Below are positions 1 to 10,691 of a DNA stretch of 64,000 nt, piece after piece. Position 1 is the stretch's first letter. Each line of letters opens with the position of its first letter. A program made the position numbers and the translations under genes. Origin of the DNA: Nectonema munidae (taxonomy: Eukaryota; Nematomorpha; Nectonematoida; Nectonematidae). The stretch lies in assembly GCA_030549495.1 (NCBI GenBank), contig JAUIRK010000306.1:310001-374000 (forward strand). Direction: 5' to 3'. The notes below the pieces were generated by a model. The model was not told the DNA's origin. It was given only the letters and a program-made list of their open reading frames with translations, and did not search any database.

Positions 1-288
1 ATCAATTTATATAGTTATCTTATCTTAGTTAGTAAGTCTCATTTTATCATATAGTTGTTTATGATCAAATCAGTTTACTTCCAGGAAAAAAATACTTTAT
101 AACACTAAGTCCGCTCTGCCTCATGATGCCAATGTTAAGTTTGAAAACGGGACAAAAACGACAATTTTCCTTTATTCAGAAAAGTTTTGAAATTTGATTA
201 AAAAGTTTTATATTTATTTAAATTATCATGTTTGTATGATAGCCACATGAGTTCAAAATCTTTTGACAATATTTTTTGTATAAAAATC
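1..288. other. No gene seen; AT-rich flank
   Basis: No long reading frame or recognisable motif was seen. The last 10 bases before the MITE (AGGGTTTTGC, 289-298) recur directly after it, so this is the original left flank of that insertion. It may hold the decayed 5' part of the piggyBac that continues after 903, but no piggyBac residues could be read here. Confidence 0.5.
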
Positions 289-298
289 AGGGTTTTGC

Positions 299-903
299 GG
301 GTGTGACTTTTTACAGGAATCTCCCTGAATATTATAAATTCTTTTCAAATCTTTTATCGAAGACATTTTTCAAAGGTTAGTCGATCGTTATCTGGTTATT
401 TTATACAAATTTGATGATTTAATATCGATTTTTTACGGGAATCCTGCGGATCTTATAGAATTTTCGGGATTGCCCCTAAATACTATAATTTCTTTTCAAA
501 CCATTGACAGGTTTTTTTCAAAACTTAATTAATCTGTTTTATATTTTTATACAAATTTGATATATCGATTTTTAACCTGAATCCTCGGAAAGTTATGTTA
601 TCTCCCGGAATCCCCCTAAATAGTATAATTTCTTTTCAAATCATCAACAGAAGTTTTTTTTCAAATTTAATGGATTTATATCTATTTTTTTACCGGAATC
701 CTACAGAAAAGAGATTTTTGCTTCTAGAGGGATTCCATAAAATTTCAAGGGATTCCGGGAGTTTCTGGTAAAAAATAGATATTAATCCATCAATTTTTAT
801 AAAATATTCATATAAAACAGATTAATTAACCTTTGAAAAATAACTTCGATAAAAGATTTGAAAAGAATTTATAGTATGAGGGATTTAGATAAAAAGTCAC
901 ACC
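299..903. mobile_element. Foldback MITE, MULE-like ends, 10-bp target duplication
   Basis: The left arm (299-383) and the right arm (about 829-903) are inverted copies, ending GGGTGTGACTTTTT on the left and GGTGTGACTTTTT when the right is reverse-complemented. The element is flanked by a perfect direct duplication AGGGTTTTGC (289-298 and 904-913). There is no coding capacity, so it is non-autonomous. Long inverted repeats and a 10-bp duplication are typical of Mutator-like elements. The outermost bases nearly match those of the 7-kb MULE at 40.58-47.58 kb (GGGCGTGACT). The superfamily is inferred from the ends only. Confidence 0.75.
308..690 (+). repeat. Diverged ~120-140 bp tandem units inside the MITE
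   Basis: About three head-to-tail units start near 308, 430 and 569. Each runs from a TTTTTAC-GGAATCC-like start through ATTATAAATTCTTTTCAAA to ATACAAATTTGAT and ATATCGA. The units also occur reversed in the right arm, which gives the element its foldback shape. Confidence 0.6.
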
Positions 904-925
904 AGGGTTTTGCTAATGAAAAACA

Positions 926-2176
926 TTGGTACATGTGAGAGTCTACTCTTTTTCTAATTCATATGGCGTTTTTAGATCTGATAATCCCAAGTATTCAAAT
1001 CTAATGCACTGTTATGAAAAGTTTACAATAGATAATCTTCTGGCTTACTTCGCTTCTTTGCTGTATATAGGTCAAAATGGTGACCAAAAAATCAAAACTT
1101 CAGAATTATTTTCAAAATCAGGAAGTCCTTTTCTAAGAGCAAGTATAGGAAGAGATATGTTCATTCTTATACATGATTTTTTTGTGCTTCGACAAAAAAG
1201 AAGAAAGATCATAATGACAAAATCAGTGCTATAAGATTGATACATGATCATTTTTATAAAGTTTTAACGCCATATTCTGCCTTGACTATTGATGAACAAC
1301 TTGTGTCATTTAGAGGAAGATGTAGTATGAAAGTATACGATCCCAAAAAACCCGGCCATTACGGCATCAAATTTTATCATCTGAATGACTCCAAATTTTT
1401 TTATTGCATGAAACCAAAATCTATGTTAGTGGGCTTGTTAACTCTTCATACTTCTCAGCATTCAATGTGTCAAAACGACTGATTGAAAATAGTAATATTC
1501 CAAGTGGGTGTGGAATCTATACTGATCGTTTTTTCACCAGTCACGACTAGCAGCCTGGTGTTACACAAAAAAACTGTCCTTATGTGGGACAGTCATGGCC
1601 AATAGAAGATTCGTTCCTGACTTATTCAGACCACCCTACCTGAAAAAGTTAAAATTATGCGAATGTGAAAGTAGAACGATATATACCTAGCAACACTAGA
1701 AACTTCAAAGTAGTATATATTTTATCATCACAACACAGAAGTGCAAGAACAAGTAACATTCAGTCGAAGCCTCAAAGTTTATTATCATATAATGAATTTA
1801 AAGGAGGCGTTGATGTTCCTAATAAGATGTTAAAAGCTTACAGGTCATATAAGCCAAACAGGCGATGGACACACGCGGTTTTCTGCAACTACCTTGATAT
1901 GAGCGCACTAAATGCTTGGGTAATTGCTAAATTCAATTCTAAAAATTATCTCTTTTTATGGCTGAAGAGTCTATGAGAATAAGACCTTTGAAAAGCTTGT
2001 TGTCGTTATATGGTTTTTCATCGCTGGAGAGCCAAACGTCAACTTCTACATCAAAAAGATCAATGTGTTCAATTTGTACTATCAAACGTAAAAAAGTTTC
2101 TAAAAAATGTCTTAAATGTGAAAAGTTTGTCTGTCAAATCCACAGCAAGATAATATGCCATCATTGTTTTGAATGA
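926..2176 (+). pseudogene. piggyBac-1 transposase, broken (PGBD-like)
   Basis: Four consecutive pieces in three frames (about 926-1234, 1237-1482, 1665-1976, 1958-2176) line up in order with the piggyBac DDE_Tnp_1_7 domain. Recognisable parts are the LFSKSGSPF..SIGRDMF segment, LTIDEQLVSFRGR followed by a KPGHYGIKFY-like stretch, FKGGVDVPNKM..Y with RRW, and a C-terminal cysteine-rich domain (CSICTIKRKK, CLKCEKFVCQIH, ICHHCF). The second frame opens directly after the first stops, and about 180 bp between 1482 and 1665 is too decayed to read, so at least three frame breaks are present. The N-terminus is missing or unreadable. The transposase cuts and pastes at TTAA sites; this copy cannot be functional. 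Confidence 0.85.
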
Positions 2177-2354
2177 TTTTTTAACGCCATCTATACTTTT
2201 TTTTCATCAAAATTTCATTTTTTTCGTAATTTTAGTAAAATAAAAAAGATTTTAAGTTTTTTTCATCAAAATCAATGAATTTATTTGTTTACAAATTCAT
2301 TTTTAATACCGTTTCTATAATAAAATTTTTCAAAAACTACTTTGAAAAACAATG

Positions 2355-2392
2355 TGGACAAAAATGTCCATAGTCCGTAAAGCGAGGGTTAA
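2355..2392 (+). repeat. Right end of piggyBac-1 with TTAA
   Basis: A subterminal palindrome TGGACA-N4-TGTCCA (2355-2370) is followed by AAAGCGAGGGTTAA ending at 2392. A GGGTTAA terminus is typical of piggyBac ends, which duplicate TTAA. No matching left end was found upstream, so the element is probably truncated at its left. Confidence 0.5.
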
Positions 2393-3158
2393 AGGAGCTG
2401 TATGCTTATACTTTAACAAAATTTTTAATTAACATTTACATAAATATATTCCTAATTAAATTTGATGATAATAATTAAATGTTTCTTTTTCATTTCATTT
2501 CAATAATTGTTACCATTTTTCAAAAGGGCAACACTAAATCCGTTATTGTTCAAATGTGGCAATTCATGTCCTTTATAAGTTACATCTTGTCCAAACATGT
2601 ATTTTTAAACATTTTTGCGTTTCTTTCATTTCTGTACTAAGTAACAAAAAAATTGTTCCTCTTTATTGATTCTAGCTATAAAATTAGGGTACATATTATT
2701 TCTTAATGATGATCGAATTATGAAAATTCTTTCTTGATAAATTTCTTTAATCAACTAATTTTGTTAATTTATTATATGACTGTAGTCCATTTTATAATAC
2801 ATCGGCTTTCAGAAAACATTTCCTCAGATAAATTATTTTATAATGCGATTTTGCAGCCGTTATATAAAATATAAAAATTAGAAAAAAAAATATTTGATGC
2901 TCATTGTTGTTAAGTAGTTAGGTGTTTTATTCAAAAACATATTTAAAACGAATGTAGATTTATTAGTTATCTCATTTGTTAGTCAGTCAGTTGTTAGTTA
3001 ATCCATTAGTCTGATGGCTAGTTAGAAAAATACTTTAAGCATTATGTAAGAAAATTAATTTCTTCTATATTTTGCGACGAATTTACCTAGTCAATATAGT
3101 TTGCGACGAATTTTTAGTCATAATTTTTCCCATAATGATTTATTATTTATACTTTCAG
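2393..3158. other. No gene; likely intron or upstream of the ankyrin exon
   Basis: AT-rich, with no readable coding. It ends in a pyrimidine tract and AG (3157-3158) that acts as a good 3' splice site for the following ankyrin exon, so at least the right part is probably intron. No donor was identified in the window. Confidence 0.4.
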
Positions 3159-3502
3159 GAAAAAATCCAATTCTCAATTCAATTTCTGGAGGCTTTGGGT
3201 CTATCGTGAAACAACTTATCAAAGGTGGAGCGAATACAAATGTTACTGACGAGTCCGGAAGGAATCCTGCTTCTTATGCGGCCGAATCCGGTAATATTTC
3301 AATATTAAAGGAACTGGCTAAAAAGGGCGTTGATTTTGCGTTGAGTGACAAGTCTGGAAAATCTCCTTTACAGTATGCCGAACTCTGCGGAAATCCCGAC
3401 ATTGTAAATATAATCACGAAGCTTGTAGCTAAAGAAGGCCTCAAAGCATTTACCTCCAGTTCTCAATTTCAAGGATGCCTCAAACAATGTAGTGTTCAGT
3501 GA
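3159..3502 (+). CDS. Last exon of an ankyrin-repeat protein
   Basis: The exon starts after a TTTATACTTTCAG acceptor, completing a split Gly codon (phase 1), and ends at TGA 3500-3502. It encodes about 113 residues with roughly three ankyrin repeats: GSIVKQLIKGGANTN, then DESGRNPASYAAESGN..ILKELAKKGVDF, then DKSGKSPLQYAELCGNPDIVNII. A non-repeat tail (KEGLKAFTSSSQFQG...) follows. Ankyrin repeats are protein-binding scaffolds, so no specific function follows. An ATG at 3101 lies in frame but upstream of the acceptor and is probably intronic. The 5' exons are not visible: they lie beyond the left edge, are very short, or are lost. A decayed gene is possible, although the reading frame is clean and AATAAA occurs near 3803. 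Confidence 0.65.
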
Positions 3503-5605
3503 AGCACTAATTTCTTCTTGAGTGTAAATCTTCTTCTTTGTTACACATGTATGATGTATCCTATTTCATCTCTTACCCCTATCTCTATTGCTTCATTTTA
3601 AAATCTTTCTAAAGTATTTATCTTTCTTAACTTTTCCTTCTTTTAAGAAGTTTTAAAAGGATTTTTTACTTGCTTGTATATCTTAATTTTTATTTTGTTT
3701 TGCTTTTAAAATTTTTCTATATTAAATTAAAATATATTGTATGTTGAGTAATTTAAAAATTTTGTAATTTTATAACATGTAAATATCATGATCATTCTTT
3801 TTAATAAAAATTTAAAACTCTAATTGTTAATTATACACAGTCTGAATTGACCTCGTCCTAGTCTGTTTAACTAATAACGGTTACGTTTAAAGTTGAATAT
3901 AACACTTCCTAAAGAACAAAATATTGGGCAGAAGAGTAATTAATAGATCGATTAGGGTGAATTAAGCATGACATCCTCAAAACTTTAAAACGCTACTACA
4001 AACGCAGATCGTTGTGCCAAATTTTAATCCACAAGAAAAATGAGATTACACTTGCAAATTTGGCACAAAATTGCAATGTTTTGGATGCTTGTGATTGGAT
4101 TGCATTCTATTTGAGGCAATTAAAATCTGTTTAAATTCTATCGAAAAACTACGAGCAACAACTTTTTGATCAAATCTCATTAACCTGCACTAATCAAACA
4201 GATTGTCTTTCAAATGCCTGAAGAAACAGAACTGCCTCAATTCAAGTAAACAATTGCATCAATGTCTACAGTAATTGAACTTGAAATATTTTTTCAAGTG
4301 CAAATTTTAGAAGAGTTATTAGAAAAGATTAATAGCATTATTGTAGTATTTCAGAATATATTTATTCACGTTAAAGGAATGCTACATAATCGTTAGTTAT
4401 ACATTTAATTCAAAATAAATTTTTAAATATGTGTGGTGCTAAAAAGTGCGCCAGGATCTAGTGAGAATAATGAATTCTATTCCTCCACCTCTTTTTCTTA
4501 AAATATTGATTATTTTTTAACTGAATAATTGATTGCGAATTTGGTGGCCTCATTTATTTATTTTTTATCAATCAAGACTCTCAAAAAGACAATCAATGTC
4601 AAACATATAAACTTCAAAATATATTATAATTCCACCTTTTTTTGCTTAATATTCCCTTGATTTATTTAATAAACGAACTTTTGGTGAATTCACCCAAAAT
4701 ATTTCACCTGTCAGTATATTAACTTTCACAGGTTAATGCCAAACACTTTTCTCGTTATTTTTAAATAAACTTATCCATACACAGCAAATCGAACAATTTA
4801 ATTCTGATAATATTTTTGTTACTAGATTTAAATTGCGGTTACCGTTTAACTTTGCCTAATTTGTGGTCAGATATTTTTTCAACTTCCTTTCCATTTAGCA
4901 AATCGACTGTTCTATATTTCATCATGAGGTTATTTTTGTCACTATATACACACAGGTAATGCATACTACTTTCTGGATGTTATATATTTAAACCTAATCG
5001 ATAAAATAATTTTCTAACGTAGATGGGTTACATATTTTAACGAAAAATAATTAATCCAGCAATAAAATTTTTGTAAAAATTATTGCAAAATGACATGGTG
5101 AAAATACTACTGACTGCTACTCTAATTAAACCGAGCACTTTTGGCCCTCCTTGTTTTAATTCTTGTTCCTTAGTTTATCCTTTCGTTTACTATAAAGAAT
5201 CACCTTTGTACTATATATCCCAAGGACCTCTTGTTTTGCTTGCAAACGTTTATCAGAAATTTATTTAGCTTAAAATTTTAACGATTTCAGAGCTTTTCTA
5301 TTGAATATCATGTGTTATAGTACCAGGTGATTTGAACAGATATCACTCAGGATTTTTACTAACCAATCCTTTTTCAAAATTCTTTTCGTGTTCTTCATGA
5401 AATCATTCCCTCTTTTTTCAATTAAAAAAGGTTTCCACCTTTATCATCTAAATAACTTTTCCCTTTCATAACGAGAGAAAAAATTGGTCAAATTCGATTC
5501 ACAATAAATTTTTTTAGAGAATAGCTATATCTTCACATATTAGTATCTGTAATAGTTATGATAACAACTGTTTTAAAATTTTTAGATTACTTTTTTAGTT
5601 AAAAT
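3503..5605. other. Intergenic, no gene seen
   Basis: This contains the 3' UTR of the ankyrin exon, with an AATAAA-type signal near 3803. A short inverted pair around 4013-4072 (GTGCCAAATTTT and AAATTTGGCAC) is present. A 61-codon frame at 5083-5268 has no recognisable features and is not called. Confidence 0.5.
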
Positions 5606-5860
5606 TGGTGATTGAAATATTAACTAATAAGATAAAATTTAAAGATTTTTGATTCACAATGGGGGCTTCTTTTTCATAGTGAAGATTTTTTTGAAAATAT
5701 CGATACTAGATTTTTATACGATCTAGTTCATTGTAAAAAGATATATCTTCCGTGTAGATAAAAGTTAATGTTCCTTAAAACTACATAGCTCCTCAAAAGA
5801 GTACTATATTCACAATATAAAACCATTTTATTAAGCTATTTTATTTTTGATTTTTTTTCA
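5606..5860 (-). repeat. Dispersed repeat B, copy 1
   Basis: Its reverse complement matches 26405-26665 over about 255 bp with small indels. Shared blocks include AAAGATTTTTGATTCACAA, ATACTAGATTTTTAT and ATCTTCCGTGTAGA. No coding and no clear terminal repeats, so the class is unknown. Confidence 0.7.
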
Positions 5861-5994
5861 AAGTCATAAACTTAATTGATATTTCCAAATATTCTTGCAA
5901 ACTATTTTTTGAAATGAATTGAGTATCGAAATAAAAAAAATTAAATATATTTTATTTAAGATATGAAAGTATGTTTGTTTATGATTTAATTTTC

Positions 5995-6375
5995 AAGCCT
6001 ACATCACTAATTTTATTTACAATGTGACACATTTTTTTACAGAAATGGTCAAAATTAGTCACAATAGTATCAACATGGTCGATTTAGTTTAAAAAAGATT
6101 TTACTTAAAATGTGGATAAATGTTTTTGAACAAAATTTTCAGGCAAAACTAAGTAATTAGTTTAATATTTTTGCATCCTAATTACGAAAACTGAGTCCAA
6201 AAATTAGATCAGCATGAACTGTATAAAAAATATATTAATAAAAATATAAATATTCTGAAATAATTTTTAGTCGTCAAACACATTTTCACACTTTAATTGC
6301 AAAAAATGAGTCGAAAAATAAAATCAGCATAATCGATTTGATATAAAAAATTATTTTGTTTAAAATTTAACATCA
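5995..6375 (-). repeat. Tandem-repeat family A, copy 1 (about 3 diverged units)
   Basis: On the minus strand this repeats a motif of the type ATCAAATCGATTATGCTGATTT then TTTTTCGACTCA then a GAAAATAT stretch, at intervals of about 120-150 bp. The same motif series builds the arrays at 31.86-32.40 kb and 54.6-55.25 kb. Units here are strongly diverged. Confidence 0.55.
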
Positions 6376-6831
6376 ACAAAACTATGATTGAAGTTTACTA
6401 CAATGTTGCCATGTTTAATGGAAAAATATGCATATATAAATACTGTGTTCCAATCAGAGGTCTGGCTAGACCTCCGGGAAGACAACATGGATTTCACGGC
6501 TTGCCAGACCCATTACTTAAATTTAAAAATCAAAAAACATACTTATAATAAAAAAATTTCGATAAAACTTTGCAAACATGTTAAGAACATAGTTAGCACT
6601 TATGTAAAATAATGAATATTATATATAATAATAGATGATGATGTATACTTTTAAAAAATTATTATTGTTCCTTTTATTCACAAAAATTCTCAGTAGTTTC
6701 TATTTTTTTATAGAAAAAAATGGGCTCAATTATTTTTTATAAAAAAATTTAGTTTTAAATTATAGGCTTTTGATTTCAATAATTTGTGTAAATTTAATCC
6801 AACGATATGTTTAAAAAGAATAAATATTATT

Positions 6832-7192
6832 TGATTATTTAAAGAATATATTTCGATTCTTTGATTAAAGAATTTTATTTTCATTATTCGACAAATATAT
6901 TATTTTAAATCGTGCAAATTGCAAAAATATAGGTGATAACTTTAGTAACATCGTATGAGGTATATCAAATCTTACATCTATCAAAATATGAAGAGAAAGT
7001 TTCATATTTTTTGATTTTTTAAAGAATATTTTTCGATTCTTTGATTACAGAATTTTATTTTGATTATTTGACAAATATATTATTTAATATCGTAAAAAAT
7101 TGCAATAATATAGCTAATAACTTATGTAACATCGTCTCCCCGAATGAGGTATATCAAATCTTACATCTAGCAGAATATGAACTGACAGGTTG
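6832..7192 (+). repeat. Direct tandem duplication, ~175-180 bp unit, two copies
   Basis: Copies at about 6832-7000 and 7010-7192 share AAAGAATAT-TTTCGATTCTTTGATTA, AATTTTATTTT, GACAAATATATTATTT, GTAACATCGT and ATGAGGTATATCAAATCTTA. The second copy carries a short insertion (CTCCCCGA). No coding content. Confidence 0.75.
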
Positions 7193-7745
7193 GAGATGAA
7201 TCATCGTAGGTTGAAGATGAAAATTGAATTGTCTACCCGCGTTCTATCGTACAGGTTATGAGATATATATATATGATAATAAATTTTCATAAGGGTATCT
7301 AAAACACTAAGTTATAAGTTATAGACATTATAATATAAAATTTTTGTTGAAATTATTTATTGTAATTAATAATAAAAAGAGCATTTTTATTGAAAAAAAA
7401 ATTAGTAGCTAAATAAAACTTAATTGCAGCATATTATTAATATTACTGCACAAGAAATTAATGTGATCTGACCAATTTAATGAAAAAACTTTTCTTTAAG
7501 CAAGAATTATAATTTAAGTACTTTAAGTATTTATTGTACTTGCAGGCAAATATTCAAAATTCTAGAAAAAAATCAATCTTGAATAATATTTAAATCCAAA
7601 AAATTTTAGCAATTACAATAAATTGCAAAAAATAATAATAAAATGCGAAAATTTATCTTTTTATTATTGCCCACTCTGGGGCAGTCTAGCACACTCTAGG
7701 CCAATTTTTAGCATTACTTCTAAAGCATAAATGTAGAATAGTTTG
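7193..7745. other. Intergenic, no gene seen
   Basis: AT-rich, with a short (TA)n at about 7265-7274. Nothing else was recognised before the 3' end of LINE-1 near 7750. Confidence 0.5.
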
Positions 7746-7749
7746 AAAT

Positions 7750-10396
7750 TTTTTTTTTTTTTTGTAATTAATATTACTTAAAAATCAAAAGCCAAGTATG
7801 GCCGTTATTAGATTTTTTAAGATATTAGTAAAATTTTAACAAAAATATAAACTATAAAGTTAAGATGTACATTTATTTAAACCTAAAAGGTAATGTTTTA
7901 CTCTATTTTTAAATGAGAAGTGTGAAACATCTAGATTATCATACAAAAATATGTGATTTTTGAAAAATTGATTAGTTTTTTTAAGAATGGAAATGTTCGA
8001 ACCTTTAAGTGAGTAGTCTACCCTGATTGGTTGGTTGGAAAATCTTGTTTCATAATGAGATGGTTTAAAATTAATAAAGCTACCAAAAACATTATATAAT
8101 TTACCAGTTAAGTTTTTAAATAGAAACATTGCAACTCTAAGTTGGTAAATGTCATCCACTTTCAATAAATTATTTTCATTAAAAATGGCAATGGTATGGT
8201 CCCTGTACTTAAGATGAAAAACAATTCTCAATGCTTTTTTTTTTTGTATAATTTCAATGCGCTTTTTTCCATATGGATACCAATTAAAAATGCTATAGTT
8301 CAAGTATGATAAGAAAAGTTGCTTATATATTGTCAGTCTTGTTTTTAAAGGGAAAATATTTTTGGTACGGTACAAAATGCCATTTATTCTATTCAAATTT
8401 AATGCTATTTTTTCAGCATGATGATTAAATTTGAGTTTTTTATCAATAATTAAACCTAGTATTTCAAATTTATCAACTACTTCTATACCAGTTTGAAATA
8501 GAAAGCTTTTGTCTATTTTTGATTTATTCGAAATTAATATACATTTAGTTTTGCCTTTGTTTATTCGAAGATTGTTGATGTCGCACCATTCATAAAGTGA
8601 ATTGAGTTTTGAATTTAGCTTATTTGAGTCAATGTTATTGCCTTCTTTTATTTTGGATAATGGTAAATAAGCACAAATATCATCAGCAAAGAGTAAATAG
8701 TTTAGAGTCTCTGAGATGTAAAATATGTTGTTAATTGCAATGTTGAAAAGAAGAGGTGAAAGGATAGATCTCTGAGGAACACCGGCTCTGACAGGTAAGA
8801 TGTTAGAAAATGTATCATTTAATTTAACTTTTTGTGATCTGTTATTTAAGTAAGAAGAAAAGAAAAGTAAGGTATTCTTCCCAATCTTGCACCTGAAGAG
8901 ATTTTCAATCAGAGTAGAATGGCTCAATCTATGAAAAGCTTTCGAAAGATCGAAGAAGAAAAGAAGTGCATCATCTTTCTTTTCAATGATTTCAACTACT
9001 TTTCCTATCAAATACGCGTGATATGCCTCAGTTGAATAGCTTTCTCTAAACCCAAATTGAAATTTATTAATATAATTATTTGAATTTATGTAAATATTTA
9101 ACTGTTTATGAATAAACTTTTCAAATATTTTGGAAAATATTGGTATTATTGAGATGGGTCTAAAGTTTTCGATCGCAGATTTGTCTCCTTTTTTATGAAC
9201 AGGTATAACTTTATGTAATTTCAGTACATCAGGAAATCTATTATTATTTAAAGCTAGATTGATGGAGTAAGATAAAGGATAACATAGAATTTGTTTTATA
9301 TATTTCACATGTTTCATTGAAATTTCATAAATGTCTTCTGTATTATTTACATCAAGTTCATCAATAATAGTCAATATCTGGTCTGGTGTGCTTAAACTCA
9401 ACTCAAATGATTCACCAGTGAATTTTTTTGAAAGAATATCAAACTTTAATATAGGGTTTACGACTATATTCGTGAAATGTTCGTTAAACATATCAGCTGC
9501 AGTTGTGTCATCAACTAAATTTGATCCATTTTTAACATGTATTTTTGTTTTGTCCTTAGATTTTATGAACCCATTTATTTCATTCCATATTTTTTTCATC
9601 GAATTGCATTGAGAAAAGTTATGGGCTATATAAGTTTTTTTAGATTTCCGTATTGTGTATTTTATGGTATTTCTAATTTTTATATATTGTGATCTAACTG
9701 AGAATGAACTTTTTTTTTTCAATTTTTGGTAAAGCTTATCTCGAAGTTTGATAAGTTTTAATATTTCAAGGGTAATCCAAGGTTTAATATTGTGTTTGTA
9801 CTTATTATATATCATATTCCTTGTTGACATCATAATTAGGGAATTGAGATTATTCGTTAAATGATTAAATAAACTATCAGGATTTTGGTTATCTAACTCT
9901 GAACTACAATACCAATTACTATGCGCAGCCAAAGTTTGAAAGGTTCTAACGTTCAGTTTTTTGTATGTATGTTCTGCTCTGAAATTTTTCAATTTCAAAT
10001 CCAATGATAATAAAATTGGGATATGATCCGAGAAGTAAGTCATGCAGTTCAAAGCTGTATAATTAACAAAGTTGTTACTAATGAAGAAGTTATCAATAAT
10101 AGTATTTGATTGTAAACGAGTAGGTTTGGTAATTGTTGGTATAAAGTAATAAGTGATAATCAAATTGAAAAATCTACTAGCAAAGTGTTTTGACATTTTG
10201 AGTAATTCAAAGTTGAAATCTCCACAAAATAAATTTACACAGTTTTTATCAATTTTTGACAGCAAATTTTCAAAAAAGGTCAAAAAGATATCAATTATTA
10301 GCAACATAACACAATGAAAAAGGTTGCAGGGAATCTCAAAAGGCTAAAATCAAGCACGCTTAAAGAGGAACACCTTCAAACACAAAATTATATTAT
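7750..10396 (-). mobile_element. LINE-1: 5'-truncated non-LTR retrotransposon (Jockey/CR1-like)
   Basis: This is a minus-strand LINE. The 3' UTR (about 7750-7859) ends in a poly(A), seen as a T run at 7750-7761. The UTR block ATCAAAAGCC..GCCGTTA is shared with LINE-2 near 14935. The 5' end is truncated inside the endonuclease domain; a stop lies shortly upstream of the first Met. The bases 10308-10396 up to the LTR element have not been assigned with certainty. Confidence 0.85.
7860..10307 (-). CDS. LINE-1 ORF2 (endonuclease C-half + reverse transcriptase)
   Basis: 815 residues without a stop. The C-terminal half of an EEP endonuclease is visible (GDFN at about residues 29-32, SDH at 93-95). 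It is followed by an RT with FRPISIIP (~382), motif A FFFDLSKAF (catalytic Asp ~453), GVPQRSILSP (~509) and FADD (540-543). The family copies itself by target-primed reverse transcription. The N-terminal half of the endonuclease is missing, and two usually conserved spots differ from LINE-2 (GVPQR for GVPQG, AFH for AFD). The copy is therefore probably inactive despite the open frame. It is closely related to LINE-2 at 15.0-16.7 kb. Confidence 0.9.
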   Translation of the reverse strand: MLLIIDIFLTFFENLLSKIDKNCVNLFCGDFNFELLKMSKHFASRFFNLIITYYFIPTITKPTRLQSNTIIDNFFISNNFVNYTALNCMTYFSDHIPILLSLDLKLKNFRAEHTYKKLNVRTFQTLAAHSNWYCSSELDNQNPDSLFNHLTNNLNSLIMMSTRNMIYNKYKHNIKPWITLEILKLIKLRDKLYQKLKKKSSFSVRSQYIKIRNTIKYTIRKSKKTYIAHNFSQCNSMKKIWNEINGFIKSKDKTKIHVKNGSNLVDDTTAADMFNEHFTNIVVNPILKFDILSKKFTGESFELSLSTPDQILTIIDELDVNNTEDIYEISMKHVKYIKQILCYPLSYSINLALNNNRFPDVLKLHKVIPVHKKGDKSAIENFRPISIIPIFSKIFEKFIHKQLNIYINSNNYINKFQFGFRESYSTEAYHAYLIGKVVEIIEKKDDALLFFFDLSKAFHRLSHSTLIENLFRCKIGKNTLLFFSSYLNNRSQKVKLNDTFSNILPVRAGVPQRSILSPLLFNIAINNIFYISETLNYLLFADDICAYLPLSKIKEGNNIDSNKLNSKLNSLYEWCDINNLRINKGKTKCILISNKSKIDKSFLFQTGIEVVDKFEILGLIIDKKLKFNHHAEKIALNLNRINGILYRTKNIFPLKTRLTIYKQLFLSYLNYSIFNWYPYGKKRIEIIQKKKALRIVFHLKYRDHTIAIFNENNLLKVDDIYQLRVAMFLFKNLTGKLYNVFGSFINFKPSHYETRFSNQPIRVDYSLKGSNISILKKTNQFFKNHIFLYDNLDVSHFSFKNRVKHYLLGLNKCTS

Positions 10397-10691
10397 TGTA
10401 TTATTCAAATAACCCTTCTTCATTATTACTATTATCATCATTTTTGTTTATAAACTTACACATAATATCTTTTCATTTAACCATAATTATCTGTCATAGT
10501 TATATTTATTTTTGTCATTAATTATTTGTCATTAACACTTCTCTGAACATCACAATTCTTTTATTATATTAATATAGACTTTTCTTTTACTATGCAAATT
10601 CTTATATATATATATATATGCAGTTATGTCTTTTCATGCGCTATTTGTTGAATAAAAACTCCAGCCTTTCAGATTCTTTCTATTCATCACA
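10397..10691 (+). repeat. 5' LTR of the gypsy element
   Basis: 295 bp, TG...CA ends. It contains a (TA)n near 10605-10619 and AATAAAA (about 10651), a likely polyadenylation signal. It pairs with 14185-14488. Confidence 0.9.

Noticed and set aside
6388-6612. 74-codon frame on the plus strand
   Set aside because: Low-complexity Lys/Thr/Asn-rich composition after residue 45, no recognisable motif, isolated in AT-rich DNA.
9331-9612. 93-codon plus-strand frame
   Set aside because: It is the antisense shadow of the LINE-1 ORF2.
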